Shown piece after piece: positions 1 through 10,547 of a stretch of DNA of 64,000 nucleotides. Source of the stretch: Selaginella moellendorffii (lineage: Eukaryota; Streptophyta; Lycopodiopsida; Selaginellales; Selaginellaceae); the NCBI RefSeq assembly GCF_000143415.4, contig NW_003314268.1:1873243-1937242 (forward strand). Reading direction: 5' to 3'. Both the position numbers and the translations under genes were made by a program. The notes under the pieces were generated by a model that made no database searches, was not told the origin of the DNA, and saw only the letters and a list, made by a program, of their open reading frames with translations. Positions within the stretch are counted from its first letter, which is position 1. Each line of letters begins with the position of its first letter.

Positions 1-1500
1 AAGTTGGATATCTCTTGTGGAATATCTAACTAATCGAATACATCACCAATTTGCTTTAATACTCGATAGAGCCCAACATATTTTGGTAATAGCTTCTGAG
101 ACAAAGATCCTTGACATTCAAGTTTCAGAAAGATAGCCACACTTGATCTTTTATTTGATAGCATACATCCTAATAATGTTAATCCTTATCACGTTGATAC
201 TTATTTGGCGCTTTGCCCATCACCTCAGTAGCTCTAGACCAACCTTGGCGTAGCTGCTCCACATAAATCTCAACGGTCAGGACAAACACTTCGGACATTG
301 GTTTCGGTATAACAATCTGTTAAAGAACCCCACAAGCATTCCCTTGCTGCATCTCCTATGGAGAACAGCCAATAGTGCTATGAAATGTGTTATTTTAATA
401 GATTTCTACTATGTCTAAATGCTCAACCAAGTGGCATTGGTTTGCCACGACATAGTACTGCAGATAATCCTCAACTTTAGCATTCACACATTCAATCTGC
501 CCATTAGTTTGAGGATGATAAATTGTACTAAACTTCAACTTAGTACTAAATAACTAGAATAATATGCCCCAAAACTTCCCTATAAATCTTGAATCTCTAT
601 CCAAGATCATCTCTTCAAAAAGACCACAAACCTAGATTACTTCATGGAAAAAGAGCTTTACTGCTTGCTTTGCATTCACTATTTCCATAGTTGGATTGAA
701 GTGTGCTATCTTCGACAATCGATCAACAACCACCATCAAAGTATCATAACCCTTAGACTTTGGCAAGCAAGTGACAAAATCAAGTGTCACACTGTGAAAT
801 GGCCATGCCACTGCTGGAACACACTGCAACTTTCTAGTCTATTTCTCAGTTCTTTGCTTACATTGCTAACATATAGGGCAAGAATAGATATAATCTACTA
901 TAATACTTCCATACCAAACCAGAAAAATCCTTTTTACAATAAAGCAAGAGTCTTTCATTTACCACTAGGTCCCACTACTGAAACATCATGATGTTCTCGC
1001 AGAAATAACTGTTGCATATCCTTGGATGGAAGATACACTCTTTTTTGCTTATAAAAAATAAGCCCATCTCAAACTAAAAAGTGAAGTTTCACATTAGCAC
1101 GACTAGCAACTGTCACTTCTTTGTTATCAGAGTTCTACTTCACCAACTCCACATGGTGCAAGATTACCTTTGCCAACAAATCACTTCTATATAAAACCCA
1201 AATGTCCTCCAACCAATCTAAATTGATTGTTGATATTGCCCAGAACTGAGCTCAATGACTCAACACATCTAGAACAATATTGTCTTTACCAGGTTTATAG
1301 ATGATTTCAATATCAAATCTAGCGAACTTCTCTTGCCAACAATTCTTTCCTTACTGTTACAACGGCAGGAGGTTGGTATTGCTAAACCTTTTATTAGTCT
1401 CTGTCTAAGCTAATTAAAAAACTAGTCATCATATGTGCACTTAGACTGGAAGGGCACTAAAGAAGGAAATCCTAAATTGTTATTTAGTCAAACATACTTG
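1..1500 (-). mobile_element. Ty3/gypsy pol remnant (integrase region)
   Basis: Degenerate Ty3/gypsy pol on the minus strand. The integrase zinc-finger end (CxxC, QQCKQRTEK) reads at about 835-900. The core reads at 632-829 with the typical DFVTCLPKS and LMVVVDRLSK.AHF strings. The downstream integrase signature HPQTNGQIE reads at about 485-535. Frames are broken by stops throughout, so it is a dead copy. The left side runs off the window. No LTR could be assigned to it. Confidence 0.8.
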
Positions 1501-2518
1501 ACACAGTGACGAGAAACTTATGTTGTTGGCTTGCACTTACTAGTGTTGGGAACCCCCGCAATATTGACCTTGGTCCCTTAATATTTGCTAGATGATAGCT
1601 AACTGTGTTTACCAAACACCCTCTTAATCATGCACCCTCTCATTCAATCCCAATTGCTATTTATGGAAAGTGTCTAAATTTGCTAAGCCCAAAGCGTGTG
1701 TTCCTCATAGAGGAGGGGGCTATGAGGGGTTCCAAATGTATAGTAGGGATAGTGGGTACGTCAAGCATAGCCGACTAATCTGACTAACCTGAGGCATAGT
1801 CTAGCTCTCACTTGCGTGCTTGTCCTTGTTCTGTGTCTGGCTTGAGTCTAAGCCCAAGTTGCATACCATGTTAGTTGGTGAAGTACCCATGTCCTTGCAT
1901 TAGGCCACTGGTATGCTGAAAAAGTGCCAAACTCCATTTGGCTCTGTTTTGTGTTTGGTCCTAGTATTGGGATATTAAATGCTTTAAGATTGTTCTAAAT
2001 TGCTTTGTGCTCCTATCCCTTCACTCCTTGGGCTGTATGTTTGAGTCATTTCGTGCTCCAATGCCTTTGCTCATTGGTTCTATGTTTAGGAGTTTGGCTT
2101 TGTTCTTTTGTTCTGTGGCCTAATGCCCTGAAACTTAGATTCCACACCATTGTCCTTTGGACATATGGCATGTAGTATGTGGCACATTGAGGGTTTAGGT
2201 TCCACTTTGTGGTTCTCTTATGGTAAATCACCATAGGATAAAGGGTAAAAACCACGTGTGATACATTTGGTATTAGAGAATACATTTCAATGAGTGCTAT
2301 CCAATAAGATTCAGCAACTAATCTCATTGCATATGTAGAGATAAAAATGATGATTTGAATAGGTACACATTTGGGTCCTAAGACTTTGCAATCGTTCCTG
2401 GGGTATAGATTTGGCTACCTTTCTATCCCATATTATGTGAGCTTGCTCTTGGGCTCATAAGATGGAATGAGATGTTCCGTTTGCACAAGTTTGTGCTTGG
2501 GCTTATAAGTGAGGCACA
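1501..2518. other. Non-coding debris with a diverged X-LTR fragment
   Basis: No credible gene. 1680-1760 resembles the central part of the X LTR family (AAGCCCAAAGCG, a G-rich run, then CCAAATGTATAGTAGGGA), so an old diverged copy probably lies here. The remainder is AT/GT-rich sequence with no recognisable coding. Confidence 0.4.
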
Positions 2519-4132
2519 TGTGAGACACAAATCCCTAAGCCCCAAAGTAGAGCCAAAAGGGTGCCACGTGGTAGTAGTTGAAGCTAAAGCCAAACGAGCG
2601 TAAGACATTTGGACTAAAAGCTCTGACTTGAAAAGTCGAGAATGGGAGTGGAACTCCCAACGAAGTGCTTGAAGAACAAGCACGAACCGAGCAATAAGTG
2701 AGTCTCTAGAAAAGGGATACAAAAGGACCAACACATGACATGTGGAAGTGTCCGAGATGGAGTCTAAAATGGACTTGAGATGGAGTCTGAAATGGGGTTT
2801 GAGATGGACCCGAAATGGAGTCCGAGATGGACCTGAGATGGAGTCTAAGATGGACCCGAGATGGAGTTCGAGATGGAGTTCGAGATGAACCCAAGATGGA
2901 GTCTGAGATGGACCCGAGATGGAGTCCGAAATGGAGTCTGAGATGGACCTGAAATGGAGTCCAAGATGGACTTGAGATGGAGTCTAAGATGGACCCGAAA
3001 TGGAGTCCAAGATGGAAACGAGACCGAGACTGAGACCGAGACCGAGTCCGAGTCTGAGGCCGAGACTGAGACCAAGTTCGAGTCCGAGTCCAAGTTCGAG
3101 TCCAAATACTAATAAAGGCTGTTAGGTGAAAGCCCAAAGCGATCGTCCCCCGGGGGGGGGAGGGGGCTGTGGGGGCCTCCAAAAGTATAGTAGGGAGAGT
3201 GTGGGGGTTGGAACCTCGTGGAGCTAGTTTGGCCAAGAAAGGCTAGTTTGGCCTAGGAAGGCCATACCCAATTGTTGGGTGATGGGATGACCACTGGGAA
3301 GTCCAAGGCTAGAGTGAATACGGGCTAACAAGCGGGATAGCTTGGTGAACTGTTCAAGAGCCGACTCTAGTTCCCCTGGGAGATCGAATGGTCGATGCTC
3401 CCAATCCAAGTGTGGGTGGCACTACTTACTTGGATACCTAGCATGGCTCAACAGAACCTCGCTCTAAGCCCATGGCTAGAGCACCCAAAGGCAGAAGGCA
3501 GGGAGAGTACCCACGAGACTCCTGTAGAGCCACGGTGTTCCAAATTGTTGTCCCAAAGTCCCAAACTATGGAAAGGAAGAAAAACAATCCTCTGATGTAA
3601 TAACCAAGGATACGGTCATGTAGTGAGGAAGTCCCAGAGGACCGTGGGACTTAGTGGTTGGGCCTGAGGGCCTTGATCCAATGGCAGTGTTGGTGAACAC
3701 GGCCATGGAAAGAAAGTTACTTAGTGGGGACTGGAAAAACGATATTGAGGAAGGCTATCCCCCATGTCTGTAGGCATCCTAAGGATGCTAAGGAGCAGAT
3801 CTGGGATGATCACTCATGGATGGATGGCCCAGTCTTTGAGATACAGGATTGTGATGCAAATGGTGTTAGACCACCGGTATGACCAAGGTGAAGGGGCATA
3901 GCTTTAGTGTAACAGGTTGATATCTCAGTGGTACCTTGGGGTGTCGATCATGGGATTGGACACATGGAGCACTTGGACCAAGTGCAAAGGTTAAGTGGCA
4001 TAGATGCTATTCTCAGGGATAGCAAGCCCCAAATCTGGAATAAGACTTATGGAAGTTGTGAGTGAGACTCCTCCAAGTTTTCGGAGGTGTAGTTAAGTGA
4101 CTAAAGTAGAATGGAAAATTTAGTCTCTTACA
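2519..4132 (+). mobile_element. Solo LTR, family X, with 5-bp TSD
   Basis: A 1,614-bp unit starts TGTGAGACAC and ends GTCTCTTACA, the TG...CA termini of an LTR. It is flanked by a perfect 5-bp duplication GCACA (2514-2518 and 4133-4137). No internal coding region is attached, so it is a solo LTR left by recombination. It contains the 12-bp minisatellite at about 2745-3110, then a conserved part (AAAGCCCAAAG, CAAAAGTATAGTAGGG). Related copies lie at 5015, 19914/32844 and 34343. Confidence 0.82.
2745..3110. repeat. 12-bp minisatellite GAGATGGAGTCC / GAGATGGACCCG
   Basis: Alternating 12-bp units of the type GAGATGGASYCC, grading into a 6-bp GAGACC/GAGTCC tract at the right end. The same array occurs at the same place in other X LTR copies (5245-5720, 20115-20510, 32975-33210, 34565-34760), with unit number varying between copies. 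The open frames it produces on both strands are by-products of a period divisible by three. Confidence 0.9.
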
Positions 4133-4449
4133 GCACATTAGCAACTCAAGGTTACACTTTGAGTTGGCAGGATTAATATTAACCTATCGGTGGTTCCATG
4201 AGTTGTTCCATGTACTATTGGTAAAAGTAAACCTCCCCTAGATTTGCTATGAGTGGCAAATGAGCCCAGGTAGGTTTTGAGCTCATGAGCTCACAAATTG
4301 AGCTCATGACTTCTCAAACACAAGGAAAACATTGGTTCGTCCTGAACTAACATCTTTTCATTTTTCAAATTTTGATTTAATCTATATTTCTAAGTAAATT
4401 CGACCAATAATATACAAATATAAATATAGATTTGAACACTAAAAGCAAT
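4133..4449. other. Non-coding spacer
   Basis: AT-rich sequence right of the solo LTR. It contains the right TSD copy GCACA and a short GAGCTCATGA-type repeat around 4290-4310. No gene is seen. Confidence 0.5.
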
Positions 4450-4728
4450 CTAGAAACACTTCTCAAGCTCTATAATTGTAAGGCTTGCCTTATGGATATG
4501 GTGGTCGACCTTAAAATTTTGGTTTAGTTCCTGCATAAAAATGTAGATGTGCTTGTAAGCTAAATATACCTTTCCCCTGTACTCCCTCTGTGTAAAATTT
4601 AGACAGGTACAGGATGGACTTTCGCAAATTCTGATAATGTAGCTCATACCCTTTGACAACTTTGTCGCAACAACAAAATCCTTACCCACGACACTGATGT
4701 AATTTATCCTTGTGATTGTGCACTTCAA
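4450..4728 (-). pseudogene. MULE/FAR1-type transposase remnant, SWIM zinc finger
   Basis: A minus-strand frame contains a SWIM-finger-like pattern: CTCLNF, then about 18 residues, then KHIYIF. This resembles the CxCxxF...CKH motif of MuDR-like transposases and FAR1-related proteins. One ligand position expected to be Cys reads as Tyr (AYKH), so the finger is probably dead. No terminal inverted repeats are identified. The same fragment may continue to about 5008, where no clear frame is seen. The family call rests on the motif alone. Confidence 0.5.
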
Positions 4729-5014
4729 TGCCTTTGCTAGCTTGATCTTCTTTTGTGCACCTTTTGAAATGGAAGACCTATATTGTATAGCCTTCCCATT
4801 TCTAGCTGGTCATGTATGTCGGTTTATTGTTGACATTGGTGGCATAGCAGTATCAATAGCAATATTTGAGGAAGTCTTCAACTTGAAACCAACTCTCTCC
4901 AGACTTTCAATCTCTTCTTTCAAAAGATTGCAGCTTCACTCAACTAGCCACTCCTTTAGCACAAAATTTGGCTTTGAAATAATTGAGCTGTGGATCCTAT
5001 TTGTATGAGTAATA

Positions 5015-6183
5015 TGTGAGACACAAAATTCCTAGGCTCCAAAGTGGAGCCGAAAGGGTGCCACGTGGTAGTGGCCGAAGCGAAGGCCAAACAAACGTAC
5101 ACGTTTGGACTGAAAACTCTGACTTGAAAGGTCAAGAGCGGGAGTGGAACTCCCAACAAAATGCTTGAGGAACAAGCACGAAACGAGCAATAAGTGAGGC
5201 TCCAAAAAGGAACCCAAAAAGGACCAACACATGACACGTGGAAGTGTCCGAGATGGAGTCCGAGATGGACCCGAGTTGAAGTCTGAGATGGAGTCCGAGA
5301 TGGGCCGAGATGGAGCCCGAGATGAAGTCCGAGATGGACCGAGACGGAGTCCGAGATGGAGTCCGAGATGAAGTCCGAGATGGACCGAGACGGAGTCCGA
5401 GATGGAGTCCGAGATGGAGTCCAAGATGGAGTCCGAGATGGAGTCTGAGATGGAGTTTGAGATGGACCAAGACGGAGTCCGAGATGGAGTCCAAGAGGGA
5501 TCCGAGATGGAGTCCGAGATGGACCCAAGATGGAGTCCGAGATGGAGTCCAAGATGGACCGAGACGGAGTCTAAGATGGAGTTTGAGATGTACTTGAGAT
5601 GGAATCCAAGATGGAGTTCGAGAGGGACCCAAGATGGAGTCCAAGGTCAAGACCGAGACCAGGACCAAGACCGAGCCCGAGCCTGAGTTCGAGTCCGAGT
5701 CCGAGTCCGAGTTCGAGTCTTAGAGGGTGAAAGCCCAAAATGTTCGTCTCCCAGACCCTGGGGGGTTTGGTGAGCTCCAAAAGTATAGTAAGGGGGAGGA
5801 CTGCAGTGGAGCCAGTTTGGCTAGGAAAGGCTAGTTTGGCCCAGGAAGGCTGTACTCAGTGTTGGGTGATGAGCTGCCCACTGGGAAGTCCAAGACTAGA
5901 GTGAATACGGACCGACAAGCGGGGTAGCTTGGTGAAGTGTTCAAGAGCCGGCTCTAGTTCCCCCGGGAGATCGAATGGCCGATGCTCCCAATCCAAGTGT
6001 GGGTGGCACTACCTACTTGGATACCAAACGTGGCTCAACGGAACCTCGCTCTAAGCCCATGGCTAGAGCACCTAAAGGTGGAAAGCGGGAAGAGTACCCA
6101 TGAGGCTCGCGTAAGGCCACGGTGTTCCGAAATGTTGTCTCAAAGGTCCAGACTGTGGAAAGGAAGAGGAGTAGTCCTCTGGT
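5015..6183 (+). mobile_element. X-family LTR, truncated by element A
   Basis: Starts TGTGAGACAC at 5015, carries the minisatellite at 5245-5720, and continues through the conserved AAAGCCCAAA and TATAGTA blocks. It stops at GTCCTCTGGT, where element A begins. In intact X copies this point is followed by about 500 more bases, which are not found on the far side of element A. Confidence 0.8.
5245..5720. repeat. 12-bp minisatellite in X LTR
   Basis: The longest array of the GAGATGGAGTCC type in the window, with GAGATGGACC and GAGACGGAGTCC variants. The right end decays into GAGACC and GAGTCC hexamers. Confidence 0.9.
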
Positions 6184-6370
6184 AAGCTCTATTTCGTTAA
6201 AGTGGGATTTATTCAGTAAAATGGGACTAGGTACAAATTTTCAAGTATTTGAAAATGACATGAAATTATATGTTTTTTGTCCAAGGGCTAGACATATCTG
6301 GGGCATGGTGACTAGCGCAGTGACTTTGTGTCCAGACTGAGTCCATCTGGTTGTATAATAAATCTCATTG

Positions 6371-6394
6371 TCAAGGTGAACAAGCCGAATCTGA
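6371..6394 (+). repeat. GTGAACAAGCCGAAT module, terminal copy
   Basis: CAAGGTGAACAAGCCGAAT also occurs on the minus strand at 7541-7560, and as a close variant at 7669-7688 that forms the last exon of the DUF7869-type gene. In the BC copy (20705-20765) the module leads directly into a palindrome; in A the palindrome part is deleted. Confidence 0.75.
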
Positions 6395-6750
6395 CAGACA
6401 TATAACTTAATGGTGAGAACATTTAGATATTATTCAATGTTATCTTTTTCTAACGAATCTAATTGTGAAGGTGTAGCAAGAGGCATTGCTAGTCTGGAGA
6501 AGTCATTTAACTCATTTGACCCTTAGTGTATTTTCATGAAACTAAATAACATTCATATTATTAAGGAATTTCTCTAGTACCTTTTTTTTTACGACATAGA
6601 GGCTTGCATTTCTTTCAAAGGTGATTTAGTAAAAGGCCTGAGGGCACATGCCATTCTATTTCTCAGACCGGTATTAAGATATACTAATGCAAAGGGAAAA
6701 AGGTATTTGGTGATCAAGTAAATGGCATGAGGGCACACGCCATTATAAGC

Positions 6751-7008
6751 CTAAGCGCTAGTGGACACCTCCTTTTTGGTACTCTCAGCGGTACTATCAT
6801 CCTTCTCCAGGTCAATTGTTTTGCTTTGGATTGTTGTCTCTGACGTTACTGGGGCGTTTTCGATAGTTGTTAATGTTGCCGTTTGTTCAGAAAAATGATC
6901 ACCTGGAGTATAGTACGGGGAGTTTGGAAGACTTATATATTCTACATCTTCACCTATCTCCTTCTCCGTCTCCTTTTCTGCCTCACTTACAGATTTTGTG
7001 CTTGCCAT
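6751..7008 (-). CDS. Small acidic element protein (copy A)
   Basis: 85-aa frame starting MASTKSVSEAEKE and ending STKKEVSTSA. It is rich in Glu, Ser and Thr, has no Cys, and shows no membrane segment or domain I recognise. The ATG at 7008 is the first Met of the frame. The same frame is open in all three copies (21177-21434 and 31926-32183) with only a few substitutions, unlike the other element genes, which suggests either real coding or small target size. A palindrome lies 7 bp after the stop codon. A TATATATA box on the coding strand at 7261-7268 could be its promoter. It could also be the last exon of a longer gene. Confidence 0.5.
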   Translation of the reverse strand: MASTKSVSEAEKETEKEIGEDVEYISLPNSPYYTPGDHFSEQTATLTTIENAPVTSETTIQSKTIDLEKDDSTAESTKKEVSTSA

Positions 7009-7260
7009 GAGAACGCTCTTCACCCTAAAATATGGAGTTCATTGTGTTATTAAAGGAAACCAACACACACGCTGCAAGGGAATGATGGTACATAAAGCAC
7101 GTAAGCCCACAATATGGGTTTATGTGCCATTAATATGGGCCACACGCCATATTATTAGATTTATGCACGTGAGATTGGTAAATGCATATGTCACATCATC
7201 TTTGTTTTACCTCACACACTATATCAGGCCTAATGAACCATATCACATGTGCGCACATGC

Positions 7261-7268
7261 TATATATA
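7261..7268 (-). promoter_or_regulatory. Possible TATA box for the small acidic gene
   Basis: TATATATA, about 250 bp upstream of the ATG at 7008, next to a CATGTGCGCACATG palindrome. Conserved in the other copies (21687-21694 and, inverted, about 31665-31672). Confidence 0.35.
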
Positions 7269-7648
7269 TGGAGAAGTATTATGCAAGGATAGAAAAATTC
7301 AATGCATGATTGTGGAGAGCAATGGCATGAAGCCACATGCTAAATAACATTTTAGAGAAAGAATTAAAATAGAAACATGCAAACAGTACTGAGTGGACCA
7401 AGACTTAGAAGTGCACAATTGAATGAGGTATTTCTAATAAATATTTCACTCACCTCATATAGGAATGGCTACCACTCTCAAATGGCGTATCGCCTCATGC
7501 CATCACCTTGCAATTTGTTATAACAATCCGATGAATTCATATTCGGCTTGTTCACCTTGAACTTTAAGTAAGATTTGCTAGAACAACTAAGAATTTATAC
7601 TTGTTATTTGTATCATCTCACCTAGGAATGGCATAAGGCCACATGCCA

Positions 7649-10547
7649 TCACGCCTCCTCTGATTCAGATTCGGATTGTTCACCTTGAAATAAAATACAT
7701 TAGAAACTTAGTAAAGGAATATTAATGAATCTCACCTTGAACCCGGGTTATGAATGCTCTTGCTGCATCTCTTGCATGGTCTGGCAAGGTGATGGTGGCA
7801 CTCTGCTTCCGCATCCAACCATGCACAACATTATCCACCGATATGCTCACGCTGGGATCCCTTGGATTCAGCACCCATCTCTTTTCTAGGCAATCCTTCG
7901 TATATTCGGAACTTGGCTTGAACCACTCCACAGTTACATTGAAGGAGTTAGTTTCCGCGTCCTCCTCTACATCAGTGATGCAGCGCCCCACCCATATCAT
8001 TTGTTTTTTATTACTGGGTCTGACAAGCACGACCATTCCTTTGCAGACCTGTACTAGATTGAATGCTGAATCTGGCTTCTTGTTCCTCGGCCCACAATAG
8101 TGATCCTCAACATCGTTATCTGTCACTGCATTTCCAGAGGACATTGTTCTGCTACTATCTGGTGCTCTGGGTTCTGGCCAAAAGGACTCTTCCAATTCTT
8201 CATATACAACCGGCCCATTTTGGATAGCAGATATAATCTTCTCCCAGTATTCGAGCAAAGGCTTGCACCTCTTAAAATAGGATTCTCCACCAAACACCAA
8301 CCCCCTCTTCCAGAAGGCAATATGCTGTCTAATCCCGGCCACTATACTTTCCTGGTCTTTGAGTCCATCCGGGTGCATCGGCCGTGGGGAACCCTGAGGA
8401 ATCATAGGTTCCCCAGTTATGGGATCTCTCTTGAAGAGTTCAATGCCGTCCACTGGCAGCCACACTATGTCCCATTCTCTCATCTTGTACCCCATCACTG
8501 GAGCACCGTCACGCATGCTGAAATGAAACTGAAGAGGCTTGGAGTGGCCAATCAGCGTTTCAGATCCGTCCCTAATGTAGCCTCTTACAAACCCCTTAAA
8601 GTCTGGAACCTCTGTCACAAGTGCAGCTTCAACAGTGCCTTTGATGCAATTTTGGAATTCATCGTAGAGTTGTGGGAGGGTGAGGACATTGGATCGCCGG
8701 AGGGACTCTGCTAGGTGACTGAACATGGCATTGACGTCTTCATGAGTGTGCCCAACCATGAGAAAGCCAAGTGTAACCGTTTCAAATATGCCTTTGGCAA
8801 CAAGCATCGCCAAGTACGCGAAGACGTACATGTTTTTGTTCTCACTGCCAGCATTGTCTGTTTGGAGCAGAAGATGGGGTGGAAGGCCACATCAGCCGCA
8901 AGAACTTCCTTGAGATTCTGCTTCGTTTGGATGAGGCTGTGCATTCACCGGGCGACCAGCCTCGTCGAAATGGCATGAGGCCTCACGTGATAACCCTACA
9001 ATTTGACGGCCAACATATTCACTGGGATGGCATTGGGCCCCACGCGATACTGCAAGCCTTTGCTCCTCCTCCAGCTGAACCCTGTATGGGGTTCGATCGA
9101 CAAGGGCCTTATGCAAGGGTTGGCCGTTCAGCTTAGTCTGCGCACTTTGCAGAGACCTTAAGTGTTTTGCTAGGGACGCAATCATCATGTTTGCACCCCC
9201 GCCACCCCATAGAGGTACAAAGAAGTTCCCATAGTTCTGGGCACTATGCCCATGAGCAATTATGCCAAACAGAGACACAGGCAGCTGCATGGATGAAGAG
9301 ATTGCCTTGGGGGCAGGATTGAGTCAAGGTAAGCACGTCTTTTTCTGGTCCATTTTGTCGTGGATGATGCAGAGGTAAGAGTTAGGTCTCTCCATGGAGA
9401 GAATCCTGTTATGATAATATGCAGTTCTACAGCTTCTCTGCTCGATGTTGTGGTCGAGCCGCCTTCTAACCAACATTTCTCGCTCTTGAGCGCTGCAAGA
9501 ATTCTTCGACAAAGCCATTTTGATAGCAGTGCACTCGTCACACTTTGAAAAGCTGGAGTACTTTCCTATACTCACATCCCTGAACCTGTTGCTCCACAAT
9601 CTACTAAATCTAGATTGGCTCAGCTTCCTGTAGCCATTACTCTGGAGTTCCCGATTCACATCTTCCAATATAGCCCCCTTGGTATACATGGAAGGGAGAA
9701 CTCGTTGGGTGTCTCGTGTTCCATCTTCCAAGAGGCGGGTTTTATGTGGTTGCTGCTCGCTACATGTCTCGACAAACCTCTTGAAGATTGCCTCTCGATA
9801 TACAACATGACCCCTGGTTTTGTGCGTACCGTCATTCCCATGGACTGCCTGTTGAACCCTTTGTTCCTCGAACTCAGTTTTGATTCTGTAGAATGTGGTT
9901 CGAGGGACTCCATAAATGATTCTCCATGCCTTCATGCAGACCAAACCCCTCTGGAAGACCATGCCCCCCACCTGATGTTCTGAAGCATCAACAGATGACC
10001 GTAATGCCTCATACACAAAATTGCGAGCTGCCTTCCAGGACAATGTCTTGTATCTTGCTCTCTCCTCTTCAATAGCATCCCAATCAGCATGTTGATAGCA
10101 CCTCCTCTTGCAACAAGCAACTGTCGAGACCATTCGAACCTCCATCGCCATTTTCTACCTTTTCGGTTCGTTGCTCAGATCCCTTTAGCTGCACTTTAGG
10201 AAGGTGTACTTTCTTTTCCCATGAAGAGATGTTCTGTCATTAGTTGTAGTGGTGTTTGATTGTGAATCCTTCACATTCTCAAACACTAAGTGCCTCAATT
10301 TCCACCGCACAATGCTTCCAATAGTCAGACTGTTTTCTTCTGTGTCAACAACCTCTAAAATCGCAACTCCAATATCATCCCAGCCCAATTCTTGATTAGC
10401 AACCGCATCTCTTGGATCGACAACTGTGGCTAAGCCCTCAACTACCACCTCCCCCTCGGGGTTGTTTAGAAACACCTTTGCCTGAATCCATGTAGTATGG
10501 TTCTTAAGATCCATGGAGGGAACATGCGTCGCACTTGCGGAGGCCAT
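7649..10547 (-). pseudogene. DUF7869-type transposase-like gene, copy A (broken)
   Basis: Comparison with copy B shows one long gene. N-terminal part: one of two beta-rich DUF8039-like units (EGLATVVDPRDAV, then SIVRWKLRHL). Middle: FSKCDECTAIKMAL, a CxxC metal-site pattern, then MDQKKT and FGIIAHGH. C-terminal core: LLLQTDNAGSENKN and FLMVGHTHEDV, the hallmark of the widespread DUF7869-type family, probably an RNase H-like nuclease/transposase. A 114-bp intron (8937-9050) holds two palindromes. A final 52-bp intron (7684-7735) leads to an acidic tail ending at TGA 7649-7651, which overlaps a palindrome. Damage in A: a stop (CAA to TAA) near 10185, and an in-frame loss of about 245 bp of the 5' coding region near 10540, where copy B retains it. 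Function as transposase is inference. Confidence 0.75.
8937..9050 (-). other. 114-bp intron with two palindromes
   Basis: On the coding strand it begins GTATCG and ends ATGCACAG. Length is a multiple of three and there is no in-frame stop, so spliced and unspliced reading both stay open. Palindromes at 8970-8991 and 9027-9048. The joined exons restore the family-like LLLQTDNAG context. Exact splice points are inferred. Confidence 0.5.

Noticed and set aside
5310-5686. Long open frames MESEMESE... on plus and SRTPSRVH... on minus
   Set aside because: Both come from the 12-bp minisatellite inside an LTR; unit numbers differ between copies and nothing around them looks like a gene.
8100-8714. 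204-codon plus-strand frame opposite the DUF7869-type gene
   Set aside because: It is the antisense shadow of the conserved core; the minus strand carries the recognised motifs.
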